A stretch of 57,684 nt of DNA from Clostridiales bacterium (lineage in GTDB: Bacteria > Bacillota > Clostridia > Saccharofermentanales > Saccharofermentanaceae). The stretch is taken from NCBI GenBank assembly GCA_017513085.1, contig JAFWDK010000026.1, positions 1 through 57,684 of the forward strand. The letters run 5' to 3'. This document shows, in pieces, positions 47,962-56,703 of the stretch. Under the pieces are notes generated by a model, which searched no databases, was not told the DNA's origin, and worked only from the letters and a program-made list of their open reading frames with translations. A program made the translations under genes and the position numbers. Within the stretch, counting starts at the first letter, position 1; every line of letters begins with the position of its first letter.

Positions 47962-47991
47962 TTGACTTTGGGTGTCTTTATAGAGTAAAAT
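47962..47991 (+). promoter_or_regulatory. Sigma-A promoter of the first NlpC/P60 gene
   Basis: -35 TTGACT (47962-47967), 18 bases, -10 TAAAAT (47986-47991), about 90 bases before the start codon. Confidence 0.7.
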
Positions 47992-48082
47992 GGTACAAAC
48001 GCGTAGTTTGCGGAAACGTTAGAAGATACATCGATGCGAGGCTTGTAGCAGGAGCTGTAAGACGCACGGAGGTAGATAGATA

Positions 48083-49462
48083 ATGCGGCGACGCAGTAAA
48101 GACGGTAATTCGCGCCTGGCAATCGTAGCGATTGCTATTTGTGCGATGATTACATTTCCTATATTGATGATCCCTGTGGGATTACGGCAGAGTACACCGG
48201 CCGGCGTACTGGTCGGTCGCGCCTATGCGGACACCTATCCCGATGAAGAGCAGGATGAAGTGCTTTTTGAGGATTGGGCGATCACATCGGAAAATGATTT
48301 GCCGGATGATGTCCAGAAGCAGGGGGAAGACGGTGAGGATGAACCACCGGTGACTGATTTCCCGACACCGGGTGTGGGCGAGGATGGCCTGATTTATCTT
48401 CAGGAAGGTATGGTCCTTGATGAGTCCTTCTTCTCGGATTACGATTTTGAAGAAGCGAAATACAGTTCTCTCCTGACTGCGCAGATCGTGCAGACATACG
48501 ACAGTTCGGAACTTCCGATCGAGATCCTCGATACGACGACATTTACGCCGACCGATGAGGATATGTATATTTCCACCAGTAAGACGATCCTGAAAGAGGA
48601 GCCGAACATGGACTCCGTGACAGTGGCGGATATCGACCGTTCGAAGAAAGTTACCCGTATTTCCAAGGGTTCTACATGGTCTTTGGTAAGAACGGAAGAA
48701 GGCGTAAAGGGTTACCTTCTGAACAAGTCTCTTTCCTGGAATATGGTATTTAACGATATTGACCGTACTGTATGGGTAGATGCCTGGGATCTGAAACTCC
48801 GTTCGGAACCTTCTACGGACAGTAAAGTGTTGAAGCTTCTGGACAGATACACCAGACTGCATTGTTCCGGTGTTGCGAATAATGAATGGTATCACGTTAC
48901 GACGGACGATGGTAAAGAAGGTTATGTATATGTTTCCTATACAACGACCAAAGCTCCGCCTACTCCTACACCTAAGCCTACCCCGAAGCCGAAGAGATCC
49001 GGCGGCGGTGGAGGAAGCTCCGGCGGCGGTGGAGGAAGTTCCGGCGGCGGTGGTGGCGGAGATAACAACTATACTCCGCCGAAGATCACCGGTAAGAATG
49101 GTCAGAGTATCGTCAACATTGCAGAATCCATGCTGGGCGTAAAGTATGTATGGTGTGGCGAGAGTAAGAGTGGCGTGGACTGCTCCGGTCTGGTCGTGTA
49201 CTGCTATAGACAGATAGGTATCGGTGTTCCGCACCAGAGTAACTCGATACGTTATTATGGCGCAGGCGTTAAGCGTTCGGATATCCGACTGGGTGATGTT
49301 ATCGTGTATGATCTTAAGGGCGCAGACAATGTGGCGGATCACGTTGCTATTTATGCCGGCAACGGTCAGGTCATTCACGCCTCCTCAAGCAAAGGCAAGG
49401 TAGTCTGGGGTAACCTGGACATGGGATCTATCCTGACGATCCGAAGATTGATCGCATCATAA
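48083..49462 (+). CDS. SH3b / NlpC-P60 cell-wall endopeptidase (1)
   Basis: Exported peptidoglycan hydrolase, 459 residues. N-terminal signal anchor (about 11-33), acidic spacer, two SH3b-like domains (about 155-217 and 228-292), a Pro/Thr then Gly/Ser-rich flexible linker (about 293-330), and a C-terminal NlpC/P60 domain. The catalytic Cys is in VDCSGLVVYCY (about 366), with His in ADHVAIYAG (about 420) and a third His in VIHASSSKG. It cuts the gamma-glutamyl-diamino-acid bond of stem peptides in this family. GGAGG lies ten bases before the ATG. The neighbouring gene is a close paralogue. Confidence 0.93.
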   Translation: MRRRSKDGNSRLAIVAIAICAMITFPILMIPVGLRQSTPAGVLVGRAYADTYPDEEQDEVLFEDWAITSENDLPDDVQKQGEDGEDEPPVTDFPTPGVGEDGLIYLQEGMVLDESFFSDYDFEEAKYSSLLTAQIVQTYDSSELPIEILDTTTFTPTDEDMYISTSKTILKEEPNMDSVTVADIDRSKKVTRISKGSTWSLVRTEEGVKGYLLNKSLSWNMVFNDIDRTVWVDAWDLKLRSEPSTDSKVLKLLDRYTRLHCSGVANNEWYHVTTDDGKEGYVYVSYTTTKAPPTPTPKPTPKPKRSGGGGGSSGGGGGSSGGGGGGDNNYTPPKITGKNGQSIVNIAESMLGVKYVWCGESKSGVDCSGLVVYCYRQIGIGVPHQSNSIRYYGAGVKRSDIRLGDVIVYDLKGADNVADHVAIYAGNGQVIHASSSKGKVVWGNLDMGSILTIRRLIAS

Positions 49463-49484
49463 AGTAAATACGTTAGTTCTTTTG

Positions 49485-49525
49485 AAGGAACTGTCTCAAA
49501 AACGAAGGAGACAGTTCCTTTTTTG
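49485..49525 (+). terminator. Rho-independent terminator
   Basis: Perfect thirteen-base arms AAGGAACTGTCTC / GAGACAGTTCCTT (49485-49497, 49508-49520) followed by TTTTT. It separates the two NlpC/P60 genes. Confidence 0.95.
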
Positions 49526-49701
49526 TATGGATGGCAGATTGCCTGCGAGGCAGAAAGCGGAGGGAATAGGCGGCTTCTGATGCTGTCAAATAAGAATATA
49601 GTCACGTTTTCACCAATGGAATCATATAAAATAATTGCAATGGATTTTTTACGGTGGGAAAGGTGAAAGAAGATCTGGCAGACTAATACGGAGGCAGAAT
49701 C

Positions 49702-51051
49702 ATGCAACAACGGAAAAAGAAGAACCGCTCACAACGGACTGTCGTAACGATTGCGGTATGCACTATGGCGACATTCCCGCTCCTGATGATTCCGACCGGA
49801 TTGAACAAGGGAACTCCGGCAGGCGTGAGAGTCGCGAGAGCATATGAAGAAGCGTTCCGGGAAGAAGAAAAGGAAGGCGTGCTGGTGGAAGAATGGGCGC
49901 TTCCGCCTATCGAGGAACCCGGAGAAGAAGGAAAACCGCTGACAGAAGGTGCACTTATTCCTGAAAGTTATATTCCGGGCAAAGAGCATACCGAGAAAAA
50001 GTACGATGGATATATGACGGCTCAGATCGAACAGACATTTGACAGTTCCGACCTTCCGATCGAGATGCTGGATACGGATGCTTTTGAAAGCACCTATGAT
50101 GAGATGTATATTTCCACCAACAAGACGATATTAAAAGAAATACCGAATATGGATTCGACTACGGTGGCGGACATTGACAGATCCACCAAGGTGATCCGCA
50201 TCGCCAGAGGCTCTACGTGGTCTTTGGTAAAGACTGAAGATGGAAGAAAAGGCTATCTTCTCAACAAGTCCCTTTCCAATGACATGGTTTTTAATGATAT
50301 CGACCGTACAGTGTGGGTGGATGCCTGGGATCTGAAACTTCGTGAAGAGCCTTCGACAGACAGCAGGATCCTGAAGATCCTGGACAAAAACACGAAGCTG
50401 CATTGTTCCGCAGTAGCGATCGACCAGTGGTATCGTGTGGAGTTGGAAGATGGTACGAAAGGGTATGTCTACGTATCGTATACGACGACCAATCCTCCTC
50501 CGACACCTACTCCTAAACCGACGCCGAAGCCGAAGGCCACTCCGACACCAAAGCCTTCGTCCGGCTCACATAATGATCCGACAAAAGCACCGACGCCGAA
50601 GCCTGAGCATGGTGGCGGCAGCGGTGGCGGTTCCGGAGACGAGGGCGGCGGCAGCGGTTATGTTCCACCGGAGATCACCGGCAGAAATGGTGAGAGTATC
50701 GTGAATATCGCCAAGTCGATGTTAGGCGTGAAGTACACCTGGCAGGGTGAGACCCGTGAGGGCGGCGTAGACTGCTCGGGACTGGTGGTGTATTGCTACA
50801 GACAACTCAGAGCGGAGGTTCCGCACCAAAGTAACCTGATACGTGATGTTGGCGACGAAGTAAGCAGGGAAGATGTCCGTTTGGGAGACATTTTCGTTTA
50901 CGACCTCAAGTACGGAGATGGCATAGCCGACCATGTCGCGATCTATGCCGGAGACGGGAAAGTGATCCACGCTTCCTATAGCAGAGGCCAGGTCGTGTGG
51001 GGAAATGCGGATATGGGAAAGATCCTGACTATCCGTAGGATCTTCGGATGA
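49702..51051 (+). CDS. SH3b / NlpC-P60 cell-wall endopeptidase (2)
   Basis: A 449-residue paralogue of the preceding gene with the same plan: signal anchor (about 11-33), acidic spacer, two SH3b-like domains (about 145-205 and 218-280), linker, NlpC/P60 domain. The linker differs, with KPTPKPKATPTPKP repeats and then Gly/Ser. The catalytic Cys is in VDCSGLVVYCY (about 356), His in ADHVAIYAG and His in VIHASYSRG. GGAGG lies seven bases before the ATG. Close similarity over the whole length points to a tandem duplication. Its own terminator is not evident. Confidence 0.93.
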   Translation: MQQRKKKNRSQRTVVTIAVCTMATFPLLMIPTGLNKGTPAGVRVARAYEEAFREEEKEGVLVEEWALPPIEEPGEEGKPLTEGALIPESYIPGKEHTEKKYDGYMTAQIEQTFDSSDLPIEMLDTDAFESTYDEMYISTNKTILKEIPNMDSTTVADIDRSTKVIRIARGSTWSLVKTEDGRKGYLLNKSLSNDMVFNDIDRTVWVDAWDLKLREEPSTDSRILKILDKNTKLHCSAVAIDQWYRVELEDGTKGYVYVSYTTTNPPPTPTPKPTPKPKATPTPKPSSGSHNDPTKAPTPKPEHGGGSGGGSGDEGGGSGYVPPEITGRNGESIVNIAKSMLGVKYTWQGETREGGVDCSGLVVYCYRQLRAEVPHQSNLIRDVGDEVSREDVRLGDIFVYDLKYGDGIADHVAIYAGDGKVIHASYSRGQVVWGNADMGKILTIRRIFG

Positions 51052-51147
51052 TCCGGACAGACCGTCCTATAAATCGGAAAGCGTTATTCTCCTTAATTCG
51101 TGCTATACTGTCTTACAGATAATATTAATCATAAGGAGATGAATGAT

Positions 51148-51405
51148 ATGGATTGGTTGATTAATCTGATCATCGGTCTGGTAGTCGGTGGTCTGGCAGG
51201 ATTTACGGCAGGCAAGATCATGGGGACAGCAGATCAAGGTGTACTGATGAATGTGATCCTTGGTATTGCAGGTGGTGTTGTAGCCGGAATCGTTTTCGGT
51301 ATTTTGGGGATCGGTGCTTTCGGCATCGTGGGAAGTTTCATCTTCTCTGTAGTCGGCGCTTGTGCTTTGATCTTTCTTTGGAGAAAATTCGTGCTCAAAA
51401 AGTAA
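51148..51405 (+). CDS. GlsB/YeaQ/YmgE-family small membrane protein
   Basis: 85 residues with three hydrophobic helices rich in Gly and Ala (WLINLIIGLVVGGLAG, MNVILGIAGGVVAG, FGIVGSFIFSVVGA), the pattern of the so-called transglycosylase-associated family. In Gram-positives these are stress-related envelope proteins of unclear function. AAGGAG lies nine bases before ATG 51148; the in-frame ATG at 51139 is too close to the ribosome site. Confidence 0.9.
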   Translation: MDWLINLIIGLVVGGLAGFTAGKIMGTADQGVLMNVILGIAGGVVAGIVFGILGIGAFGIVGSFIFSVVGACALIFLWRKFVLKK

Positions 51406-51468
51406 GCTGAAGACAAGCCGATAATTTGAGGAGTAAGCCTTGGGTTTCACTCCCGCGTCAGAAATAAG

Positions 51469-51520
51469 AGAGGTCGTCCGGAATGTGGGTCTGCCACACG
51501 GAGCGGCCTCTTTGTTTTGT
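51469..51520 (+). terminator. Rho-independent terminator
   Basis: Imperfect outer arms AGAGGTCGTCCG / CGGAGCGGCCTCT enclose a perfect TGTGG-GTCTG-CCACA stem and are followed by T-rich sequence (TTTGTTTTG...). It ends the 51148 transcript. Confidence 0.8.
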
Positions 51521-51573
51521 TTTTTTGAAAAAGCAACGGAAACAACGAATGGTAAAAAAACTGAAATTGGGCG

Positions 51574-51601
51574 TTGACAATAAAAATGAACGGGGTATAA
51601 T
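51574..51601 (+). promoter_or_regulatory. Sigma-A promoter of ctsR-mcsA-mcsB-clpC
   Basis: Perfect -35 TTGACA (51574-51579), 16 bases, perfect -10 TATAAT (51596-51601). The CtsR heptads start seven bases downstream, covering the transcription start. Confidence 0.9.
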
Positions 51602-51607
51602 GGAATT

Positions 51608-51643
51608 AGTCAAAGAAAGTCAAAGTCAAAGTCGAAAGTCAGA
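51608..51643 (+). promoter_or_regulatory. CtsR operator, extended heptad array
   Basis: AGTCAAA-GAA-AGTCAAA (51608-51624) fits the CtsR consensus RGTCAAA-NAN-RGTCAAA exactly. Further AGTC(A/G)(A/G)A copies start at 51624, 51630 and 51637, giving five heptad-like units over 36 bases instead of the usual two. Confidence 0.9.
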
Positions 51644-51698
51644 AGCATCGACCGGCTGTGACGTATTGGGTTGATATGTTTATGGAAAGTGAGATGTG

Positions 51699-52166
51699 AT
51701 GGTTATGGCGAGATTAGTCGATGTGATCGAGATGATGATCAAAGAGATGCTGGACGAGAACAATGGCGCGGCGGTGATCAACAGAAGCGATCTGGCTGAG
51801 CGGGTAAACTGTGTGCCTTCGCAGATCACCTATGTTATCTCCACCCGTTTTACGAACGGGCAGGGCTACATTGTCGAGAGCCGGCGAGGCGGTGGCGGAC
51901 AGATCCGTATCTCCCGTGTGCAGAGGATGCCGGGTACCAATTACCTGATGCATACCATCAATTCGCTGGGAGACACGCTTTCACAGCAACAGGCGGAGAT
52001 CTTTCTTTTGAACTTTATTGATTACGGAGTGATCTCGAAAGAAACCGCGCGGCTGATGAAGGCAGCTATCTCGGACAGGGCGCTTTCGGGCATCGATGTG
52101 GATAAGAAGGCCACGGTCCGTATGGATATATTTAAGAACATGCTGATCAGTTTGATCACGACATAG
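51699..52166 (+). CDS. ctsR: Class III stress-gene repressor CtsR
   Basis: Dimeric heat-shock repressor of clp genes, 155 residues. The N-terminal winged helix domain includes SDLAERVNCVPSQITYVISTRF (about 27-48), followed by the glycine-rich wing RRGGGGQI, which senses temperature in this family. The C-terminal helices carry McsB/ClpC contacts. ATG 51699 sits seven bases after a weak GGAAAGTGAG site; MARL at 51705 is the alternative closer to most family members. It represses its own operon through the heptads upstream. mcsA follows after 15 bases. Confidence 0.95.
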   Translation: MVMARLVDVIEMMIKEMLDENNGAAVINRSDLAERVNCVPSQITYVISTRFTNGQGYIVESRRGGGGQIRISRVQRMPGTNYLMHTINSLGDTLSQQQAEIFLLNFIDYGVISKETARLMKAAISDRALSGIDVDKKATVRMDIFKNMLISLITT

Positions 52167-52181
52167 AAGGGGGCGTGCAGA

Positions 52182-52844
52182 ATGAAATGTCAACGCTGTA
52201 AAGAGAGAGAAGCAAATGTAAAAATCATGAAGCAGACTTCGGGGAAAGCTCCGCAGATGCTGATGTTATGCGATGAGTGCGCTCGTGCGCTGGGGATCTC
52301 CATGCCGGGCAGCCTGGTGGGCGGAAGCCTTTTCGGTGGCGCACTGGGCAGTGCGATGAGTAACCCGCTGGATATATTGGCCAGTGCTTTTGAAGCACCT
52401 TTCGGATTAGGACTGGAGGATGCGATGAGTACCGGAGCCGGCATGACAAAGACATGCCCGACTTGCGGCCTTTCGCTTGGCGAGTTTATGAAGAGTGGCT
52501 TCCTGGGATGCCCGGACTGCTATTCTGCATTCTCCGAGAGGATCGATCCGGTCTTTATGCGAACGCAGATGGGCATGAAGCACGTCGGCCGCCTGCCTGG
52601 AAAAGACGGAGAAAACGTCGCTTTTTCGGATATTCCGGGGAAGACGGAGATCCATGAAGTCGAGACGGATTCGGATGTCCTGATGGAGGATCTTCCGGAG
52701 GAAGAGAAAGAGAAGAAGATGCAGATCCTGAAAAAGGAGAAGTTGCTTAAGAAGGCCGTGGCAGAAGAGGATTATCTTACGGCGGCCAAGTTAAGAGATG
52801 AGATCTCTGCATTGAAAGGCCAGAAGAAGGAGGGAGATGCATGA
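52182..52844 (+). CDS. mcsA: McsA, activator of protein arginine kinase
   Basis: 220-residue zinc protein that activates McsB. It has CxxC pairs in MKCQRCKERE and LCDECAR (3-33), a second zinc site TCPTCGLS...GCPDCYSAF (about 90-115) and a C-terminal UVR domain (about 180-215) that docks onto ClpC. The Gly/Met-rich insertion (about 40-75) is longer than in Bacillus subtilis (about 185 residues). AAGGGGG precedes the ATG, and the TGA overlaps the mcsB start by four bases (ATGA). Confidence 0.95.
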   Translation: MKCQRCKEREANVKIMKQTSGKAPQMLMLCDECARALGISMPGSLVGGSLFGGALGSAMSNPLDILASAFEAPFGLGLEDAMSTGAGMTKTCPTCGLSLGEFMKSGFLGCPDCYSAFSERIDPVFMRTQMGMKHVGRLPGKDGENVAFSDIPGKTEIHEVETDSDVLMEDLPEEEKEKKMQILKKEKLLKKAVAEEDYLTAAKLRDEISALKGQKKEGDA

Positions 52845-53872
52845 GTTGGTATTTAGAAGCCGGTAATGACAGCGACATCGTGCTTTCCAGCCGGATCCGT
52901 CTGGCTAGGAATCTGAAAGGGATGCAATTCCCGCATCGAATGGATGATGAGGAAAGAAAGAAGGTCCTGGGATTTGTCTCGGACGTGCTTCTCAAATATG
53001 AGAAAAACAGTCTGATGCGTATGGATATTGCACCTCTGCCGGAGACGGACAGACGGTCGTTGATCGAGAAGCATCTGATCTCCGAAGATCTGGCGCAGGG
53101 AAAAGAAGGACAGAGTGCTTTTATCTCGCAGGATGAGAACATCAGTGTCATGGTCAACGAAGAAGATCATCTGCGTATCCAGGTCATGGCCCCGGGCTTT
53201 GCTTTGGAGAATACATACAAGCAGGCGGAGGATCTGGCTGTCCATATTGAACAGGCGCTGCCGGTTGCTTTTTCAGAGAAATATGGCTTTCTTACCGCGT
53301 ATCCGAGTAATACCGGAACGGGACTTCGAGCTTCGGTGATGGTGCATCTGCCGATCATTACCAGTCTGGGACGGATGTCCGCTTTGTCGGATTCCCTTTC
53401 CAAAGCGGGATATACCGTACGGGGCGTGTATGGTGAGAAGAGCCAGCCTGCGGGCAATATCTACCAGATCTCGAATACCATCACGCTGGGGATCTCGGAG
53501 AAACAGACGCTGATGAATTTTGCGAAGATGATCAATGAGGTCATTACGCTGGAAAGAAAACTGCGTAGTGATTTTTACGAGAAGAACAAAGAACGTCTGG
53601 AAGACCGGGTGTACCGTTCGCTGGGCGAACTGGAATACGCGAGACTTCTCAGCGCGGGAGAAGCGATGAACCGTCTGAGCGATCTTCGTCTCGGTGTTGC
53701 ATGTAAATTCCTTAAGGAAGTGAATGAGAGGCAATTGATGCTTCTGCTGAATACGATCGGAGATGCTTCGGTGCAGAAGAGATGCGGCGAAGTGCTCCTG
53801 CCCAAAGACATTGATGTGAAGCGGGCGGATTTTGTACGAGAAGTTTTACTTGAAAAGAAAGAGAAGAAGTAA
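52841..53872 (+). CDS. mcsB: Protein arginine kinase McsB
   Basis: Phosphorylates arginines on misfolded proteins and on CtsR, marking them for ClpC-ClpP. The 343 residues carry the ATP:guanido phosphotransferase fold: SSRIRLARNLKGMQFPHR (about 12-29) binds nucleotide phosphate, and TGLRASVMVHLP (about 160-171) and VRGVYGEKSQPAGNIYQISN (about 188-207) line the active site. It overlaps mcsA by four bases; clpC begins 14 bases after its stop. Expected to be cytoplasmic. Confidence 0.96.
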   Translation: MSWYLEAGNDSDIVLSSRIRLARNLKGMQFPHRMDDEERKKVLGFVSDVLLKYEKNSLMRMDIAPLPETDRRSLIEKHLISEDLAQGKEGQSAFISQDENISVMVNEEDHLRIQVMAPGFALENTYKQAEDLAVHIEQALPVAFSEKYGFLTAYPSNTGTGLRASVMVHLPIITSLGRMSALSDSLSKAGYTVRGVYGEKSQPAGNIYQISNTITLGISEKQTLMNFAKMINEVITLERKLRSDFYEKNKERLEDRVYRSLGELEYARLLSAGEAMNRLSDLRLGVACKFLKEVNERQLMLLLNTIGDASVQKRCGEVLLPKDIDVKRADFVREVLLEKKEKK

Positions 53873-53886
53873 AGGAGGGATGACCT

Positions 53887-56541
53887 ATGAATATTTCGAA
53901 GAGAACGATGGAAATGTTGAGCCGCGCGCATATGTATGCGGTTTCCTTTAATCTGAATTTTGTCGGTACCGAGCATATTCTCCTGGCGCTGACAGATCCG
54001 AACCTTTCCCCTGTGGATGAGGTCCTGAGTAACTATGGAGTGACGCAAAGCGATGTCATGGATGAGATCATCAAGCTCTCCGGACGCGAACCGGGTGCTT
54101 TTGTCGAAAGAGAAAGTGACGCCAATGAGATCTTTGCACGATGCACCAACCGTTCGAAGAAGATCCTGTTCCTGGCTGACTATGATGCCAGAAAAACAAA
54201 ACTGGATGTAGTGGAACCGGAGCATGTGCTGTTGGCGATCCTGCGTGAAGGCCAATGCACGGCATACAGGATCCTGGAGTACCATGATTTTGATACGAAC
54301 GGTGCGGCAAGTGATCTGGTGAAGATCCTGCGTGAGCGTATCGCCGAGAATACTCCGCTGGACGATGCAGTGGATGAGGACGAAGACGATGAGAATGAAG
54401 AGCGTTCCGAGCAGGACGACATGATCGCCCGTTTCCTGGGAAGAGAGCGCTCGCCGCGTGCTTCCGCGCAGCATAAAGCATCCTCTAAGGAGAGCAACAG
54501 TAAGACGAAAGTGCTGGATAAGTTCTGTAAAGATCTGACAGCGGAGGCTAAGGAAGGACGCATCGATCCGGTTATCGGACGTGAAGAGGAGATCTCGCGG
54601 GTAATGCAGATCCTTGTGAGACGAACGAAGAACAATCCTTGCCTGATCGGTGAGCCGGGTGTCGGTAAGACCGCGATCGCAGAAGGATTGGCGCAGAAGA
54701 TCGTAAATAACGATGTGCCGGACCTTCTTGCCGGAAAGCGTGTCATGTCTTTGGATCTTGCGTCGATGGTCGCAGGAACGAAGTACAGAGGTGATTTTGA
54801 AGAGAGATTCAAGAAAGGCCTTGAGGAAGCAACCAAGGCCGGTGATGTGATCCTTTTCATCGATGAGCTCCACACCATTATGGGTGCCGGAAATGCTGAC
54901 GGCGCAATGGATGCGGCGAATATGCTCAAACCGCTTCTTGCCCGTGGTGATTTGCATGTGATCGGTGCCACGACACTCGATGAGTACAGAAAACACATCG
55001 AGAAGGATTCCGCTCTGGAGCGTCGTTTCCAGCAGGTTCTGGTCAAAGAACCGAGCACGACTGATGCGATACTGATCCTGAAGGGTATCCGCAGTAAATT
55101 TGAGGAGCATCACGGAATCAAGATCCCGGATGATGCGATCGATGCAGCGGTCATCTTGAGCAGCCGCTATATTACGGATCGTTTCCTGCCGGATAAAGCG
55201 ATCGACCTGATCGATGAAGCGGCATCCAGACTCCGTATCAAGAGTTCTACGGAGCCGGACGAGACGAAGAAGGTCGGCGAGCGTATCAATGAGATCATGA
55301 GACTGAAGCAGGAAGCTGTCATGAATCAGGATTTCGAAACCGCACAGAAATTGCGTGATGAGGAAACTACGCTGGAGAAAAAACTCAGTGCGCTTCGTCA
55401 GCAGGTCATCAGTTCCAAGGAGAAGCAGGAGCTTTCGTTGACGCCGGATGACATTGCAGATATCGTGGCGAACTGGACGGGCATTCCGGTCAAGAAGATC
55501 ACGGAGAGTGATGCGGAGCGTCTGAAGAATCTGGAAGAAGAGCTTAAGAAGCGTGTTATCGGTCAGGATGAGGCGGTAACGGCCATCGCCAAGGCGATCC
55601 GTAGAAGCCGTCTGGGTCTTAAAGATCCGAAGCGTCCTTCCGGTTCCTTTATCTTCCTGGGTACTACCGGTGTCGGTAAGACTGAGTTGGCAAAAGCACT
55701 GGCAGAGGTCATGTTCGGTAATGAAAATGCGTTGATCCGTGTAGATATGTCAGAATATATGGAGAAGCACGATGCCGCGAAGCTGATCGGTTCGCCGCCG
55801 GGCTATGTAGGATACGAAGAGGGCGGTCAGCTGACCGAGAAGGTTCGCCGTCAGCCGTATTCGGTAGTGCTTTTCGATGAGATCGAGAAAGCGCATCCGG
55901 AGATCTTCAACTCGATGCTCCAGATCCTGGACGATGGACGTCTGACGGATGGACAGGGCAGAGTCGTTGACTTTAAGAATACGATCATCATCATGACATC
56001 GAATATTGGTGCACGTATGCTGACAACTTCGGCGGGACGTCATATCGGTTTCTCGATCCCGACTGAAAAGAAAGACGATCCGTTCGTAGATGAGGCGGAT
56101 GCCGAGATGCTCTATGGCGGAAAGTCTTATAGCGAAGCGAAAGAGGTCGTTCTTGAAGAACTCAAGAAGGCGTTCAATCCTGAGTTTATCAACCGTGTGG
56201 ATGAGATCATCTTCTTCCGTATGCTGGGCAAGCAGTCCATCCTGAAGATCGTGGATCTTTTGACTGTAAGTCTTTCCAAACGTGTGAACGAACTGGGCAT
56301 CGATATTGAGCTGACCGATGCGGCAAGAGAGCTTCTGGCGAAGAAGGGATACGATCCGCAATATGGTGCAAGACCGCTGAAGCGTGTGATCCAGTCCATG
56401 GTTGAGGATAAATTCTCGGAAGCTTTGTTGGATCGTACGGTTGAGGCCGGTTCGACAGCTCTGGTGGATGTGGAAGGCGAAGAGATCGTGATCCGGAAGA
56501 AAGAGGCAAGGGCTGTTGCCGTGCATGGCACAGAAGAATAA
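53887..56541 (+). CDS. clpC: ATP-dependent Clp protease ATPase subunit ClpC
   Basis: AAA+ unfoldase for ClpP, 884 residues (family usually 810-820; the excess is mostly an acidic insertion near 155-200). N-domain double repeat (about 1-145, which binds phosphoarginine), first AAA+ module with GEPGVGKT (about 256) and FIDELHTIMGAG (about 323), a UVR/coiled-coil M-domain (NQDFETAQKLRDEE, about 479), and a second AAA+ module with GTTGVGKTELAKALA (about 592). The ClpP-binding loop is expected near 725; I did not pin it down. Last gene of the CtsR operon, AAAGGAGG ten bases upstream. Confidence 0.98.
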   Translation: MNISKRTMEMLSRAHMYAVSFNLNFVGTEHILLALTDPNLSPVDEVLSNYGVTQSDVMDEIIKLSGREPGAFVERESDANEIFARCTNRSKKILFLADYDARKTKLDVVEPEHVLLAILREGQCTAYRILEYHDFDTNGAASDLVKILRERIAENTPLDDAVDEDEDDENEERSEQDDMIARFLGRERSPRASAQHKASSKESNSKTKVLDKFCKDLTAEAKEGRIDPVIGREEEISRVMQILVRRTKNNPCLIGEPGVGKTAIAEGLAQKIVNNDVPDLLAGKRVMSLDLASMVAGTKYRGDFEERFKKGLEEATKAGDVILFIDELHTIMGAGNADGAMDAANMLKPLLARGDLHVIGATTLDEYRKHIEKDSALERRFQQVLVKEPSTTDAILILKGIRSKFEEHHGIKIPDDAIDAAVILSSRYITDRFLPDKAIDLIDEAASRLRIKSSTEPDETKKVGERINEIMRLKQEAVMNQDFETAQKLRDEETTLEKKLSALRQQVISSKEKQELSLTPDDIADIVANWTGIPVKKITESDAERLKNLEEELKKRVIGQDEAVTAIAKAIRRSRLGLKDPKRPSGSFIFLGTTGVGKTELAKALAEVMFGNENALIRVDMSEYMEKHDAAKLIGSPPGYVGYEEGGQLTEKVRRQPYSVVLFDEIEKAHPEIFNSMLQILDDGRLTDGQGRVVDFKNTIIIMTSNIGARMLTTSAGRHIGFSIPTEKKDDPFVDEADAEMLYGGKSYSEAKEVVLEELKKAFNPEFINRVDEIIFFRMLGKQSILKIVDLLTVSLSKRVNELGIDIELTDAARELLAKKGYDPQYGARPLKRVIQSMVEDKFSEALLDRTVEAGSTALVDVEGEEIVIRKKEARAVAVHGTEE

Positions 56542-56567
56542 GCAGTTCCGCTCCTGAATGATTGAGT

Positions 56568-56617
56568 AAAACACCTGCATTCCTTGGCAGTAATAGCGAG
56601 GGAAGCAGGTGTTTTTT
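56568..56617 (+). terminator. Rho-independent terminator of the clpC operon
   Basis: Arms AAACACCTGC / GCAGGTGTTT with additional TTCC/GGAA pairing near the apex, followed by TTTTTT. Confidence 0.93.
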
Positions 56618-56624
56618 TATGCTA

Positions 56625-56654
56625 TTGACACGAACGAAAGTTCGGTATTATAAT
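56625..56654 (+). promoter_or_regulatory. LexA-controlled sigma-A promoter
   Basis: Perfect -35 TTGACA (56625-56630), 18 bases, perfect -10 TATAAT (56649-56654). The spacer begins with CGAAC-GAAA-GTTCG (56631-56644), matching the Gram-positive LexA/DinR box CGAAC-N4-GTTCG. Both half-sites are perfect. The gene at 56704 is therefore expected to be induced by DNA damage. Confidence 0.88.
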
Positions 56655-56703
56655 GGCGTCAACACTTAAAAACGAACATAGTTTCGATAAAGGAGGCGTA
56701 AAC

